Of a DNA stretch of 64,000 nt, positions 52,890 to 63,973 are shown piece by piece. The position numbers and the translations under genes are program-made. Below the pieces are notes generated by a model. The model saw nothing but the letters and a program-made list of their open reading frames with translations, made no database searches and was not told the origin of the DNA. The stretch comes from Gammaproteobacteria bacterium (lineage in GTDB: Bacteria > Pseudomonadota > Gammaproteobacteria > VBWC01): NCBI GenBank assembly GCA_006218035.1, contig VBWC01000008.1, forward strand, positions 1 through 64,000. Direction: 5' to 3'. The first letter of the stretch is position 1; each line of letters begins with the position of its first letter.

Positions 52890-54891
52890 ACAGATAGCAG
52901 TGTGTCGTATGCGTGTCGCTGAGCGTGGTACGCTCCGGGTAATTCCCCCGGCAGACCTCCATCGCCATCGGGCAGCGCGGATGGAAGTGACAGCCGCGCG
53001 GCGGGTTCGACGGCGACGGAAGGTCACCTTCGAGCTTGATGATCTCGCGGCCCGTCGCGGTATCGATCTTCGGGATCGCGGACAACAACGCCTGCGTATA
53101 GGGATGACACGGATTCTGCATGACGTCCGCCACCGTGCCGCGTTCGACGATCCGTCCGAGATACATCACGGCGACCTCGTCGGCGAGATATTCGACCACG
53201 GCCAGGTTGTGTGTGATGAACAGATACGACAGCCCAAGCTCCGCCTGCAGGCGCTTCAGCAGGTTTAATATCTGCGCCTGCACCGATACATCGAGCGCGC
53301 TGGTCGGCTCGTCGCAGACGATCAGCTTCGGGTTCACCGCCAGCGCGCGTGCGATGCAGATGCGCTGGCGCTGACCACCCGAGAACTCGTGCGGATAGCG
53401 TCGCTTGGCCTCCGGTGACAGGCCCACCTGCGTCAGCAATTCATCGATGCGCGCCTGCCGTTCGACATCCGTGCGGCCGATGCGCTGCGCGAGCATGCCC
53501 TCCTCGATGATGTCGGCGACCATCATGCGCGGATTCATTGAGGAGTACGGGTCCTGGAAGATAATCTGCAGATCAGCGCGGTACGGGCGCATGCGCCGCG
53601 CGCCGATTTGCGTCAGATCGTTGCCCCGGTAATGCACGGTGCCGGCAGTGGGTCGGATCAGTTGCAACAACCCCTTGCCGGCCGTCGTCTTGCCGCAGCC
53701 GGACTCGCCGACCAGGGCGAGCGTGCGCCCGACGCGCAGTTGCAGCGATACGCCATCGACCGCGCGCACATGTCCGGCCGTGCGCTTGAACAGTCCCTTG
53801 TGAATCGGGAAAAACACCTGAAGATCGTTTATGTCCACCAGTACATCACCGGCCGTGGCGCGCGGCGCTTGCTGAATTGCCGGCGCGGGCGCCGCCGCGC
53901 GCGGCGCGGGTTTGGCGATATCGGGATCGTTCAGGTGACAGCGCGCATGATGCTCCGGCCCGACGGCCAGCCAGCGCGGCGCCGTATCGCGGCAGGTTTG
54001 CCACGCAAAATCGCAACGATCCTCGAAGCGGCACGCGCGGAATTCTCGCGCGAGCGACGGCACCGAGCCCTTGATGACCGCGAGCTGCCGGTCACGCTTG
54101 CCCATCGTCGGCAGTGACTCGAACAGCTTGCGTGAATAGGGATGTTTCGGATCGGCGAAGAACGCCGCGCGGTCCGCCTGCTCAACGATATGGCCCGCAT
54201 ACATGACGGCAACGCGATCCGCGATGCCGGCGACGACGCCGAGGTCATGCGTGATCAGCAGCATGGCCATGCCGCGCTCCCGCTGCAACTTGCGCAGCAG
54301 ATCGAGGATCTGCGCCTGGATCGTGACATCCAGCGCCGTGGTCGGCTCGTCGGCGATCAGCAGTTGCGGCTCGCCGGCCAGCGCGATCGCGATCATCACG
54401 CGCTGTTTCATGCCGCCGGAGAGCTGGTGCGGATATTCGCCGTAACGCTGCGCCGGGTCCGGTATGCCGACATCATCGAGCAGTGCGATCACGCGATCGC
54501 GCAATGCCTTGCCGCGCAGCCCGAGATGGCGCTCGACGGTCTCGCCGATCTGCATGCCAATCGTCAGCACCGGATTCAGACTGGTCATCGGCTCCTGAAA
54601 GATCATCGCGATACGTTTGCCGCGCACGTCGCGCATTGCGTGCTCCGGTAACGCCAGCAAATCCTGGCCGTCGAGCAGCACCTTGCCGGCCGTAATGCGA
54701 CCCGCCGGTTGCGGCACCAGTCGCAGGATCGACAGGGCGGTCATCGACTTGCCGCAGCCGGACTCGCCGAGCAGCGCGAAGGTCTCGCCGGAATGGATAT
54801 CGAAATCCACGCCGTCGACCGCGCGCACGGTGCCGCCGCCGGTCTGAAAACAGGTCTGCAGCCCCTGTACCGATAACAATTTGTCACTCAT
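52882..54891 (-). CDS. Peptide ABC transporter ATPase, two nucleotide-binding domains (YejF-like)
   Basis: A 669-residue protein. Domain 1 (about 1-270) has [34 protein letters not shown] and [10 protein letters not shown]. Domain 2 (about 345-660) has [34 protein letters not shown] and VCDEPTSAL. Each domain is followed by the oligopeptide-transporter tail with a Cys cluster ([28 protein letters not shown]). The fused arrangement is like YejF of E. coli. It powers import through the two permeases upstream. The transport substrate is probably a peptide. Confidence 0.93.
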   Translation of the reverse strand: MSDKLLSVQGLQTCFQTGGGTVRAVDGVDFDIHSGETFALLGESGCGKSMTALSILRLVPQPAGRITAGKVLLDGQDLLALPEHAMRDVRGKRIAMIFQEPMTSLNPVLTIGMQIGETVERHLGLRGKALRDRVIALLDDVGIPDPAQRYGEYPHQLSGGMKQRVMIAIALAGEPQLLIADEPTTALDVTIQAQILDLLRKLQRERGMAMLLITHDLGVVAGIADRVAVMYAGHIVEQADRAAFFADPKHPYSRKLFESLPTMGKRDRQLAVIKGSVPSLAREFRACRFEDRCDFAWQTCRDTAPRWLAVGPEHHARCHLNDPDIAKPAPRAAAPAPAIQQAPRATAGDVLVDINDLQVFFPIHKGLFKRTAGHVRAVDGVSLQLRVGRTLALVGESGCGKTTAGKGLLQLIRPTAGTVHYRGNDLTQIGARRMRPYRADLQIIFQDPYSSMNPRMMVADIIEEGMLAQRIGRTDVERQARIDELLTQVGLSPEAKRRYPHEFSGGQRQRICIARALAVNPKLIVCDEPTSALDVSVQAQILNLLKRLQAELGLSYLFITHNLAVVEYLADEVAVMYLGRIVERGTVADVMQNPCHPYTQALLSAIPKIDTATGREIIKLEGDLPSPSNPPRGCHFHPRCPMAMEVCRGNYPERTTLSDTHTTHCYLYR

Positions 54892-54903
54892 CGTGTTTGC
54901 TCA

Positions 54904-56412
54904 TCAATTCGCCCGCAGGCGTGGATCAAACGCGTCACGCACCGCATCGGAGAAAACATTCGCCGCCAGCACCAGAATAAACATGAACACGAACGCCGCC
55001 GCCAGCGACCACCAGACGATCGGCTCGCGCGCCATTTCCAGACGCGCGCTGTTGATCATATTGCCCCAGCTGATCATCGACGGGTCGACCCCGACGCCGA
55101 CATAGGAAAGTACCGCTTCCGCGAGCACCAGTCCACTGAAATCCAGCACGACGATGATCAGCACGATGTGCATGACGTTGGGCAGAATGTGGCGACTCAG
55201 TATGCGCGCGTGACTCACGCCGAACGCCGCTGCGGCCTGCAGATAATCGAGCTCGCGAAGCTTGAGACTCTCGCCACGCAGCAAGCGGCATAACCCGGTC
55301 CAGCTCGTGATTCCGAGTATCATGCACAAAAACAGCAGCCGCGCGTCGGCGCGATCGGCCACCGTTTCGAACGCTTCCGGGTGATTCGCCATATAGACCT
55401 GCAGCGCCAGTATCGACGCGGCGATCAGCAGCACGCCCGGTATCGAATTCAGCGTGGTGTAGATATATTGAATGACGTCGTCGATCCAGCCCCGAAAATA
55501 ACCGGCCATCACCCCGAGACTGATTGCGAACGGCAGCATGATCAACGTCGTCAATGTGCCGATCACCAGACCGGTGCGTATGCTTTTCAGGGTCTGATAC
55601 AGCACGTCCTGTCCGACCTTGTCGGTACCAAATACGTGATATTTCCCGCTGAGTTCGATCAACACCATGGTGCCGACCAGTATGATTGCCAACGTCAGCA
55701 GTACCACGTGCCACGCCATGGCAGTTTGAGCGCGCATAATTCTGCCAAGCGCCGACGCTGGCGTCGTACGGTAATGCCGGGCCAGCAGCATCACGATTGC
55801 CAGCGACACCAGCACGGCGATGCCGAGGCCCTTCATCAAGCCAGCCGATGCCGTAACAACGATGTCGGCACTTCGCTCCGTCTCCGGATCGTTCAAATGG
55901 GCGCCGCCATACTGCAGGCGCGGGTAGACGCGCTGTTGCGTGCCGTCCGGAAGTTCCTGCATTTCCCTGGCATACAATTGCGCTGCCAGCGGCGCCGAGT
56001 AGGTCTTTTCAACGCGCAGGCGTAACGGTTCCGCCAGTTTGTCGAAAACGCTCAGTACCTCAACCGAATGTCCGCTCGATTCGCTACGGTCGACCGGCGG
56101 CAGCGGCTCACGGAAATGTATCGAGTCCAGCAGGCCGACCAGCACATAAGCGCCCAGCACCACCAATGCGGCCATGCCGGCACGGCTGCGCCATACGCGG
56201 CGCCATGGCGCGCGCAGATGTTCATGCTGGCGCGAATAGATCACCACGCCGGCGATCACCAGCACCAGCAGATAGATCAGCACGTCGGTCCACAGAAACA
56301 CCGGCTTGACGCCGCGCAGCGCAATCATTCCCACAACCGCCACTCCCGCCAAGGCAATCAGCGCGAGCATCAGAAGCACAGGTCGTTTTTGATATCGAGG
56401 CATGGTGTTCAT
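54904..56412 (-). CDS. Peptide ABC transporter permease, DppC/YejE-like with long N-terminus
   Basis: A 502-residue inner-membrane protein, against about 300 for DppC. The C-terminal 280 residues are the permease: FGTDKVGQDVLYQTLKSIRT, the loop YLQAAAAFGVSHARILSRHI, then LSYVGVGVDPSMISWG. The first 220 carry two or three extra helices (LMLALIALAGVAVVGMIAL; AALVVLGAYVLVGLL) and a periplasmic segment with LRVEKTYSAPLAAQLYAREM. Extended N-termini also occur in YejE-type proteins. Overlap-close to neighbours (one base from permease B). Confidence 0.9.
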   Translation of the reverse strand: MNTMPRYQKRPVLLMLALIALAGVAVVGMIALRGVKPVFLWTDVLIYLLVLVIAGVVIYSRQHEHLRAPWRRVWRSRAGMAALVVLGAYVLVGLLDSIHFREPLPPVDRSESSGHSVEVLSVFDKLAEPLRLRVEKTYSAPLAAQLYAREMQELPDGTQQRVYPRLQYGGAHLNDPETERSADIVVTASAGLMKGLGIAVLVSLAIVMLLARHYRTTPASALGRIMRAQTAMAWHVVLLTLAIILVGTMVLIELSGKYHVFGTDKVGQDVLYQTLKSIRTGLVIGTLTTLIMLPFAISLGVMAGYFRGWIDDVIQYIYTTLNSIPGVLLIAASILALQVYMANHPEAFETVADRADARLLFLCMILGITSWTGLCRLLRGESLKLRELDYLQAAAAFGVSHARILSRHILPNVMHIVLIIVVLDFSGLVLAEAVLSYVGVGVDPSMISWGNMINSARLEMAREPIVWWSLAAAFVFMFILVLAANVFSDAVRDAFDPRLRAN

Positions 56413-56413
56413 G

Positions 56414-57391
56414 TCAGGCCAGCCGTATGCGCGGGTCGACCAGCGTGTAGGAAATGTCGGTCAGTATCAGCCCGACGATGTACAGCGCGGAACCGAGAAA
56501 CACCATGGCGCGGACGATGGCAAAGTCCTGCGAGCTGATCGCATCGATCGTGTAGCTGCCGAGCCCCGGAATGCCGAAGAACGACTCGAGTATCAGGCTG
56601 CCCATGAATAGCAACGGCAGAATCGCGACCGCCCCGGTCATTATCGGAATCAAGGCGTTCCGTAGCACGTGGCCAAACATCACCTGTGGTTCCGACAAAC
56701 CTTTCGCACGCGCGGTGCGCACATAGTCCCGGCCGATCTCTTCGAGAAAAATAGTGCGGTACCAGCGCGTTCCGGCGCCGATACCGCCTATGATGCCGAC
56801 GATCACCGGCAGGATCACGAAACTGACCGCATCGAAACCGTCGTCGTAACCCGAGATTGGCACCAGATGCAGCAGTTTTCCGACCAGATACTGGCCACCG
56901 ATGATATAGAACAGGCTGGATATCGACATCAGCACGACGCACAGGAACACACCCCAGTAATCGATATACGTCGCGCGAAAGAACGCGATCAACAAGGCGA
57001 AGGTGATGTTCACGAGGATACCGACAATAAATACCGGGATCGCAATCGCCAGGCTCGGCCACATGCGTTGACTGATGTCGTAACCGATGTCGCGCCCGGC
57101 ATCGGAACTGCCAAACCGGAAGGCGAACAGGCTGACCGACTTCTCGAAGAAAATCGTATTGGTGACAGACCTGGCGCCGTCTTCCGCGCGGTTTAGCAGC
57201 AGCGGTTTGTCATAGCCCCGCTCCTGTTTCCACTTGTCTACCGCTTCCGGGGTCACGCGCTTCATGCCGAGATGCATGCGCGCCATATCGTCCGGCGAGT
57301 TGACGACGAAAAACAGAAAGAAGGTGATCAGATTGACGCCAATCAGGATCGGTACCGCATAGAAAACGCGCCGGAGTATATAGGCTAGCAT
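56414..57391 (-). CDS. Peptide ABC transporter permease, DppB/YejB-like
   Basis: About 325 residues from ATG 57391 (MLAYILRRVFYAVPILIGVN); upstream codons in frame are non-coding. YVRTARAKGLSEPQVMFGHV with LRNALIPI is the conserved permease loop binding the ATPase. SLILESFFGIPGLGSYTIDA and LVDPRIRLA close the protein as in DppB. A periplasmic insert follows helix 1 (MARMHLGMKRVTPEAVDKWK). Forms the channel with the DppC-like subunit. Confidence 0.92.
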   Translation of the reverse strand: MLAYILRRVFYAVPILIGVNLITFFLFFVVNSPDDMARMHLGMKRVTPEAVDKWKQERGYDKPLLLNRAEDGARSVTNTIFFEKSVSLFAFRFGSSDAGRDIGYDISQRMWPSLAIAIPVFIVGILVNITFALLIAFFRATYIDYWGVFLCVVLMSISSLFYIIGGQYLVGKLLHLVPISGYDDGFDAVSFVILPVIVGIIGGIGAGTRWYRTIFLEEIGRDYVRTARAKGLSEPQVMFGHVLRNALIPIMTGAVAILPLLFMGSLILESFFGIPGLGSYTIDAISSQDFAIVRAMVFLGSALYIVGLILTDISYTLVDPRIRLA

Positions 57392-57407
57392 CGGCTGGCG
57401 CCCCGTT

Positions 57408-59612
57408 TCATGCGGTGGCCGCCGCCTGCTGGCGACGCCGGTAGACACGGATCGCCGGCAGCGTTCCGACGACCAGTAGCGCTACGACCAGGATCACGGG
57501 CCACACCACCGGCTTGTTCCACTCGGTTCGTTTTTCGGCCCGCTGCACCGGATCGATCCGCGTGAATTTCAGCGCATTGTTGGCCATCAGATTCGGCTTC
57601 GTGTTGTAGTACCACGTATGATACAGACCGAACTGCTTCGGGTGAAAACCCCATATCCATGGCGCGTCGCGCCGCGCAATGGCCATCATGTCATCGATGA
57701 CACGTTGGCGTTCCGGTCCGTTCTCCATGTTCTTCATCCGCTCGAACAGCCGGTCGAATTCCGCGCTGGCGTAATTGGCGGCATTTTCACCGTTGTGCCT
57801 GACCTTGCCGTTCGGCCCGTAGAGCAGAAACAGAAAGTTCTCCGGATCAGGGTAATCGGCATTCCAGCCCCATTGAAAGAGCTGCGCCGCGCCCGTGCGC
57901 ATCTTGTCCTGGAAGCGGTTGTAATCGGTGTTGCGGATATCCAGTTCGATGTTGAGCTTGCGGAACTGCTTGCGCATCCAGTCCAGACGCGCCTTGTCGT
58001 CCGGTCCGGACGACGCGGGCACATCGTAATGCAGCACCAGCGCATTGCCGGTCGCGGCATCGCGACCGTCGGGGTAACCGGCCTCCGCAAGCAGGCGCCG
58101 GGCAATTTCCAGAGCCTTGCGCTGCGGTGCGTTGCCAACCCAGTCATAGACGAACGGATTGATGCCGGTCGCACTGTCAACATAGCCGAAGATGCCCGGC
58201 GGAATCGGGCCCTGCGCCGGAATACCGCGGCCGTTCAGGAAAATCGAAATGTATTCCTCGTAATCGAGCGCGATCGATACCGCCTGACGCAGCTTGCGCG
58301 CACGCTCGCTGTCGCCGCCCACCACCGGGTCCAGCATGTTGAAACCAAAGTAATACGTCGAGGCGCCCACGGCGGTCTGCAAGCGCATGCCCTTGCTCTG
58401 CATCTCATCGGTCAAGGTCGCCTCGCCCCCGGCGCCGAAGCGTATCGCCTGATCGAAACTGTCCGAACTGATGCCGGACGAGTCGTAATATCCCTGCTGA
58501 AACTTGTTCCAGTACGGAATGGACTCTTTCTCGAGACTGAACACCACCCGTTCAATAAACGGGAGCGGCTTGCCGGCATCCGCCAGCAATCCCGCTGCCG
58601 CATCGCCAGCCTCGCCGGCCGCCGGATAGACCTCACCGTGAAAATTCGGGTTGCGATCCATGACCATTTGCCGATTCGGATTGTTCTCGACCAGCATGTA
58701 GGGCCCGGTGCCAACCGGCCACCAGTCCAGCGACAGATTTTTCTCGGCAAATCCGGGCTGCGCATAGAACCGGTCGGCCTCGGGCGGCACCGGCGCGAAG
58801 AACGGCATCGCCAGCCAGTACAACATCTGCGGATACTTGCCGCGTACCTTGAGGCGATACGTGTACCGGTCAACCACCTGCGCCCCTTCCAGCGGGTACT
58901 CCGCCAGATCGAGGAATTCTCGATCGCCCTGCGCTTTCGCCGCCGCCAATGTTTCGCCGTACTCTTTCAGGCCGACGATATATTCCGTCATCAAGCCGAA
59001 TATCGGCGATTGCAGTTTCGGATGCGCGAGCCGCTTGATCTGATAGACATAGTCGGCGGCCACCAGCTCGCGACTGCCGGTCTGTGCGAAGTCGCGCAGC
59101 GTGCGGATTTTCGCGACAGCGTCTGCGGACAAGGCATGGTAAAGAAAGCCGCCACGCGCGTCGGTGGCCAACGCGGGATGCGGCTGATAACGGACGCCCG
59201 CCCGGATGCGGATATCATAAATACTGAATGCGATCTGATCCGGCGCGGCATCGTCCGGCAAGGTCTGTCCGTTCCGGTCGACGAATACCGGCTGAGGAAG
59301 CGCGACTGCGGTCAATGGAACCAGCTCGTACGGGCGTTTCAGGTAATCATATTGCAGCGGTGGCTCGTAGATCTGACCGGTGAATACCACTTCATTCGAA
59401 CTGTAGGATTGGGCGGGATCCAGATGTTTCGGTTTTTCCGAAAACGACGAATAGAGAATATTCCTGTGGTCGTCGGAGGCCGGATAGGGATTATTCCACG
59501 GCCGGTCGCCGCATGCGCCCAGCGACACGGCGACGAGGAATGCCAGCGCCGTCCGGCATGCGTTGCTTTTTCCCACGTCGCCTCCGGCAGACCGTATAAA
59601 AGTTCGCATCAT
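57408..59612 (-). CDS. Peptide ABC transporter substrate-binding lipoprotein
   Basis: About 734 residues from ATG 59612. The lipobox is FLVAVSLGACGD. The SBP_bac_5 fold is shown by LYSSFSEKPKHLDPAQSYSS, WPVGTGPYMLVENNPNRQMV, RNPNFHGEVYP and the later QLFQWGWNADYPDPENFLFL. The C-terminus has an extra helix (VVWPVILVVALLVVGTLPAI) and a basic tail, so the protein is held at both ends, unusual for this family. First gene of the importer operon. It captures peptides or similar ligands in the periplasm. Confidence 0.9.
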   Translation of the reverse strand: MMRTFIRSAGGDVGKSNACRTALAFLVAVSLGACGDRPWNNPYPASDDHRNILYSSFSEKPKHLDPAQSYSSNEVVFTGQIYEPPLQYDYLKRPYELVPLTAVALPQPVFVDRNGQTLPDDAAPDQIAFSIYDIRIRAGVRYQPHPALATDARGGFLYHALSADAVAKIRTLRDFAQTGSRELVAADYVYQIKRLAHPKLQSPIFGLMTEYIVGLKEYGETLAAAKAQGDREFLDLAEYPLEGAQVVDRYTYRLKVRGKYPQMLYWLAMPFFAPVPPEADRFYAQPGFAEKNLSLDWWPVGTGPYMLVENNPNRQMVMDRNPNFHGEVYPAAGEAGDAAAGLLADAGKPLPFIERVVFSLEKESIPYWNKFQQGYYDSSGISSDSFDQAIRFGAGGEATLTDEMQSKGMRLQTAVGASTYYFGFNMLDPVVGGDSERARKLRQAVSIALDYEEYISIFLNGRGIPAQGPIPPGIFGYVDSATGINPFVYDWVGNAPQRKALEIARRLLAEAGYPDGRDAATGNALVLHYDVPASSGPDDKARLDWMRKQFRKLNIELDIRNTDYNRFQDKMRTGAAQLFQWGWNADYPDPENFLFLLYGPNGKVRHNGENAANYASAEFDRLFERMKNMENGPERQRVIDDMMAIARRDAPWIWGFHPKQFGLYHTWYYNTKPNLMANNALKFTRIDPVQRAEKRTEWNKPVVWPVILVVALLVVGTLPAIRVYRRRQQAAATA

Positions 59613-59755
59613 TATAGAAACTGACCGGCCCTGTTTCACGTCATACCGCGCCCGGTAAACCACCGCTCCGCCCGGTCGGTGGCCCATGGTATCATTGCGC
59701 TATCCAACTATGTGTCTTGCAACAACAATTGACTAACCGAAGACGGGGTAGGTAT

Positions 59756-60553
59756 ATGGGATTTCTTAGCGGCAAACGGGCGTTGATCGTCGGCCTGGCA
59801 AGCAACCGGTCCATCGCATGGGGAATCGCGGACGCCATGCGGCGCGAGGGCGCGGAACTCGCGTTCACGTTCCAGAACGAGAAGCTGCAGTCGCGTGTCG
59901 AGAAAATGGCCGCGGAATGCGGCTCGACTCTGACGTTTCCGTGCGATGTCGCCAGCGACGAGCAGATCGCCGCCGTGTTCAGCGAGCTGGCGAAGACCTG
60001 GGACGGCCTGGATATTATCGTACACTCAGTCGCGTTCGCGCCGCGCGAGGAACTGGAAGGCTCGTATCTGGAAAAGGTGACGCGCCAGGGTTTCCAGATG
60101 GCGCACGACATCAGCTCCTACAGCTTCGTGGCGCTCGCCAAGGCGGGACACAGCATGATGAAAGGCCGTAACGGTGCGCTGGTGACGTTGAGTTACCTCG
60201 GCGCGGAGCGCGTTATTCCGAACTACAACGTGATGGGTCTGGCCAAGGCCAGCCTCGAGGCGAACGTGCGTTATATGGCACAGTCGCTCGGGCCGGAAGG
60301 CATACGTGTCAACGCGATCTCGGCTGGCCCGATCCGGACGCTGGCGGCATCCGGTATCGCCAATTTCAGGAAACTGCTCGATGCGTTCGCCAAGGTGGCG
60401 CCACTGCGGCGCAACGTGACGATCGAGGAAGTCGGCAATACCGCGGCTTTTCTGTGTTCCGATCTGGCATCCGGCATCACCGGGGAAATTACCTACGTCG
60501 ACTGCGGCTACAACATCACCGGCATGGGACCGCTCGAGAGTCAGACGGACTGA
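59756..60553 (+). CDS. fabI: Enoyl-[acyl-carrier-protein] reductase (NADH)
   Basis: A 265-residue short-chain dehydrogenase for the last step of each fatty-acid elongation round. [20 protein letters not shown] is the FabI nucleotide start ([12 protein letters not shown]). [20 protein letters not shown] gives Tyr and Tyr-x6-Lys. [11 protein letters not shown] is the flexible substrate loop. ATG 59756 has GGGG about seven bases upstream. Its 3' end overlaps the convergent symporter gene by 13 bases. Normal length and likely essential. Confidence 0.96.
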   Translation: MGFLSGKRALIVGLASNRSIAWGIADAMRREGAELAFTFQNEKLQSRVEKMAAECGSTLTFPCDVASDEQIAAVFSELAKTWDGLDIIVHSVAFAPREELEGSYLEKVTRQGFQMAHDISSYSFVALAKAGHSMMKGRNGALVTLSYLGAERVIPNYNVMGLAKASLEANVRYMAQSLGPEGIRVNAISAGPIRTLAASGIANFRKLLDAFAKVAPLRRNVTIEEVGNTAAFLCSDLASGITGEITYVDCGYNITGMGPLESQTD

Positions 60554-61824
60554 CGTTCGGCCAGCACGTCCTTTTCCCCTTCAAGGCGGGCGATAATCAC
60601 GGCGCCGCAGGCGTCGCTGAACACGTTGACCGCCGTGCGGCACATATCCAGAATCCGGTCGACGGCCAGAATCAGCCCGATACCCTCGGCCGGCAGGCCG
60701 ATCGTCGTCAGGATAATCGCAATCGCGACCAGACTCGCGGCCGGAATCCCGGCCACGCCGATCGACGTCACCAATGCAAGCAGCACGACCACAAACTGCT
60801 CGGCGAAACCGAGGTGGATTCCATAAGCCTGCGCAATGAACATCGCGGCAACGCACTCGTACAGCGCGGTGCCGTCCATATTCACCGTCGCGCCCAGCGG
60901 AACCACAAAACTCGCGGTGCGGTTCGATACGCCGGCATTCTTTTCGACGCATTCCATGGTCACCGGCAGCGTCGCGGATGACGACGCCGTCGAGAACGCC
61001 GTCAGCAGCGCCGGCGCCATCGCGCGGTAGAGCCGCACCGGACTGACACGGCCGATATACCGCACCAGCAACGGCAACATCATAAAAAAGTGAATCAGCA
61101 GACCGCCGAGCACCGTGATAAAGAATACCGCCAGCGGTCTGAATGCCGCGAAACCGGTGCTCGCGACAACCTTGGCGACGAGGCCGAACACCCCCAGCGG
61201 GGCAAATTTCATCACCAGTTCGGTGATCAACATCATCACTTCGTAGACACCCCGCCAGAACCGGTGCAGCGTGCCGCCGCCCGATGATTCGGGAACTTTC
61301 GTCATGAAGTAGCCGAACAGCAGGCTGAAGAAGATCAGGCCAAGCATCTGGCCATCCGCCGCGGCCGCGACGATGTTGGTGGGGATCATGCGCAGAAAGA
61401 TATCGACGACATCGCCGGCGCCGCGTTCGGCGACTTTCTCCGTTACCGATGCGGTGTCTTCGCTGAAGCCGATGATATCCCGCGCCGGCTCGCCGTTCAC
61501 GATGCCAGGCTGGGTCAGGTTGACCAGGAAAAGGCCTATCAGGATCGCGAACAGGCTGGTCGAAAGATAATACAGCAGCGTCTTGCCACCGAGCCGCCCG
61601 AAAGCACCGGTGTTACCGGCGCCGGCGATGCCAGTAATGATCGAAGCGACTATCAGCGGGACGATGATCATTTTCAGCGCATTGAGAAACAATGTGCCGA
61701 TGAAATCGTAGACTTCGAAGCAGGTGACACCGAATATGCCGGCCGTGGTACCGGACAGGCTGCCCGCCACAAGCGCGAGCAACAGCGCGATCAATATCTG
61801 CCAGTGGAGTTTACGCGGCCACAT
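60541..61824 (-). CDS. Dicarboxylate/amino-acid:cation symporter (DAACS family)
   Basis: A 427-residue inner-membrane protein with about eight helices and two re-entrant loops. [20 protein letters not shown] is the serine-rich re-entrant loop, [18 protein letters not shown] the Na/substrate-binding stretch, and [20 protein letters not shown] the second loop. The group imports glutamate, aspartate or C4-dicarboxylates with Na+ or H+. Which one is not decided; GltP- and DctA-like features are mixed. Tail-to-tail with fabI. Confidence 0.93.
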   Translation of the reverse strand: MWPRKLHWQILIALLLALVAGSLSGTTAGIFGVTCFEVYDFIGTLFLNALKMIIVPLIVASIITGIAGAGNTGAFGRLGGKTLLYYLSTSLFAILIGLFLVNLTQPGIVNGEPARDIIGFSEDTASVTEKVAERGAGDVVDIFLRMIPTNIVAAAADGQMLGLIFFSLLFGYFMTKVPESSGGGTLHRFWRGVYEVMMLITELVMKFAPLGVFGLVAKVVASTGFAAFRPLAVFFITVLGGLLIHFFMMLPLLVRYIGRVSPVRLYRAMAPALLTAFSTASSSATLPVTMECVEKNAGVSNRTASFVVPLGATVNMDGTALYECVAAMFIAQAYGIHLGFAEQFVVVLLALVTSIGVAGIPAASLVAIAIILTTIGLPAEGIGLILAVDRILDMCRTAVNVFSDACGAVIIARLEGEKDVLAERQSV

Positions 61825-61998
61825 GACGGCCGATTATAACAGCGGTATCGCCTGACGCGATCAATTCGGCACAGAAGCCGGATGCAACGGGTAGCAAGCC
61901 GATGGGCACACCGCTTCCGCCACGCGAGATGAAGCCAATGGATACTCCGCCACGTGCCGCATAAACGACAACATCGCCCGAATTCCGGGCTGGACCCG

Positions 61999-63897
61999 TT
62001 ATATCTGCGACTCGTACCGGGTGATATCGGCGCGTTTCACGAGGCCGCTGACCACCGACCGCTGCTCCGCAGTACCCCGCGTGCGCGCCTCTGTCTCACG
62101 CAGACTGGTGCGCGCCGCGTCGTCGAGCGCGGCAAGGTCGCCGTCCTTCACCACGGTAAGCCTCAATATCGCGTAATCGCCGTTGGCCAGAGCAATGCCA
62201 CGGTACAGGGCCTGGTTTGCGGCGGGCCGGCCAACGCTGAACGCGGCAGTGACAATCGCCGCATCCATCGCCGGATCGTTGTGCTTGATGAATTTGGCCT
62301 CGTTCCAGACCGCCTTATGTGCTTGCGCGACCGCCACATGATCGCTGTCATCCTGCAATTTCGCCAACAGATCGGCCCCAAACGTTCTGATTTTTCCCCG
62401 CGCCTGTTCGTTACGCAGCTGATTGATGATCTCGTCCCTGACCTCCGCCAATGGCCGCGTTGCGGACGCCTTGCGCTCGTTTACCCGGATGACAACCACG
62501 TGATCCGGCCCTATCTCGATCGGAACGCTGTTGTTACCTTCCCGGTAGACCTCATCACTGAAGGCCGCTTCGCGCACCGTCGCATTCGAGGCAATGCCGC
62601 CACCCGTCGCATGATCGAAGAAATTACTGGTGTTCACCTCAAGTGCGAGCGCCTGTGCCGCAACGCTCAGCGTGTCCGGATGTTCAAAGGCGGTGTTCGC
62701 GAGTATTTCTGCGCGATCAGAAAACAGCTCTTCGGCGGTGCGTCGCCGTAAATCGCTTTCAATCTGGTCACGTACCTCGTCGAAACTTCGACCACTACCG
62801 GTTTGTATGCCCGTCAGCTTGATGATGTGAAAACCGAACGCACTCTTGACAACGTCGCTGATATCACCGGTTTTTTCGAGTGCGAAGGTCGCTTTCTCGA
62901 ACGCCTTGTCCATAATACCGGCGCCGAAGAAGCCGAGATCGCCACCGTTGCCGCTCGAGCCTTTGTCCTCGGAATATTCCTCGGCCAGCTTTTCAAACGA
63001 CTCGCCCGCGATCGCCCGCTGACGCAACTTCTCGGCTTTTTGACGGGCGGCCTCGACGTCATCGCCGAATTCGATCAGCACGTGGCTGGCGCGCCGTTGC
63101 TCTTCCGCCGCGAACTCGCTGCGTCTGGTCTCGTAGGACTCGCGAACGCGATCTTCATCCACCTGAACGGATTTCATCAAATCGTCAACCGAAAGGTCTA
63201 CGTAATCGACACGCGCCTGCTCAGGGACTGCATACCGCTCGTGATTGCTCGCGTAGTAACTATTGACGGCCTCCTCATCAACGGCCACGTCACCGGAAAA
63301 ACGGCTTAACGGCACGGTCAGATAACTGACTTCGCGCTGCTGATCACGCAATTGCACGACGCGGTTCAGATCCGCACCGGTAACAAACGTGGTGTCCGCG
63401 ATACCGCTCATAAATTGATCGAGCAGCATCATGCGTCCGACGCGCCCTTCGAACGAAGCCGGTGTTTCTCCCTGGCTGCGCAACAATCGCTCGTACCGGG
63501 CGGGGTCAAAATTACCGTCGGTCTGCAGGTCGGGAAGACCGCGAACCTCGGCAGCGATCTGCTGGTCATTGATCCGGTAGCCGGCTTTCGTCGCCGCCTG
63601 GACCGTCACTTCCTCTTCGATCATATTATCAAGCACTCGGCGTTTCAGCCCGAGGCTTTCAAGCATGGCCGGATCGAAGCCCGCACCCAGCGACTGTTGC
63701 AGTCTGGCGCGGGTAAGTTGAAAGGCCTGCTGATATTGCCGCACCGGTATCTGCACATCATTGACCTTGGCGACATACTGTTCGGCGTTTGGACTGATGT
63801 ATTCGTTGATACCCCACAACGCGAACGGAATAACCAGCAAAATAACTATTGTCCACGCCACCCAGCCTTGTGCTTTTGTTCGAATCAGCTCAAGCAT
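61999..63897 (-). CDS. ppiD: Periplasmic folding chaperone / peptidyl-prolyl isomerase (PpiD)
   Basis: A 632-residue protein. A single N-terminal helix (WTIVILLVIPFALWGINEY) anchors it in the inner membrane with a periplasmic bulk. SurA-like N domain about 30-240. A parvulin domain about 255-355: ASHVLIEFGDDVEAARQKAE, GGDLGFFGAGIMDKAFEKA, and FGFHIIKLTG. A second SurA-type C domain follows. It assists outer-membrane and secreted protein folding near the Sec translocon. In many proteobacteria hupB lies just upstream, beyond this window. Confidence 0.93.
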   Translation of the reverse strand: MLELIRTKAQGWVAWTIVILLVIPFALWGINEYISPNAEQYVAKVNDVQIPVRQYQQAFQLTRARLQQSLGAGFDPAMLESLGLKRRVLDNMIEEEVTVQAATKAGYRINDQQIAAEVRGLPDLQTDGNFDPARYERLLRSQGETPASFEGRVGRMMLLDQFMSGIADTTFVTGADLNRVVQLRDQQREVSYLTVPLSRFSGDVAVDEEAVNSYYASNHERYAVPEQARVDYVDLSVDDLMKSVQVDEDRVRESYETRRSEFAAEEQRRASHVLIEFGDDVEAARQKAEKLRQRAIAGESFEKLAEEYSEDKGSSGNGGDLGFFGAGIMDKAFEKATFALEKTGDISDVVKSAFGFHIIKLTGIQTGSGRSFDEVRDQIESDLRRRTAEELFSDRAEILANTAFEHPDTLSVAAQALALEVNTSNFFDHATGGGIASNATVREAAFSDEVYREGNNSVPIEIGPDHVVVIRVNERKASATRPLAEVRDEIINQLRNEQARGKIRTFGADLLAKLQDDSDHVAVAQAHKAVWNEAKFIKHNDPAMDAAIVTAAFSVGRPAANQALYRGIALANGDYAILRLTVVKDGDLAALDDAARTSLRETEARTRGTAEQRSVVSGLVKRADITRYESQI

Positions 63898-63973
63898 CGT
63901 CTCTTTTCCGTTTTGTCGGTTTACAACGAGTGATTACTACTGTAGCCAGCGATTGACGAGCGCTTGGCCCGAA

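Noticed and set aside
57618..59624. 668-codon frame opposite the substrate-binding protein
   Set aside because: Arg/His-rich antisense frame with no domain; the lipoprotein on the minus strand is well supported.
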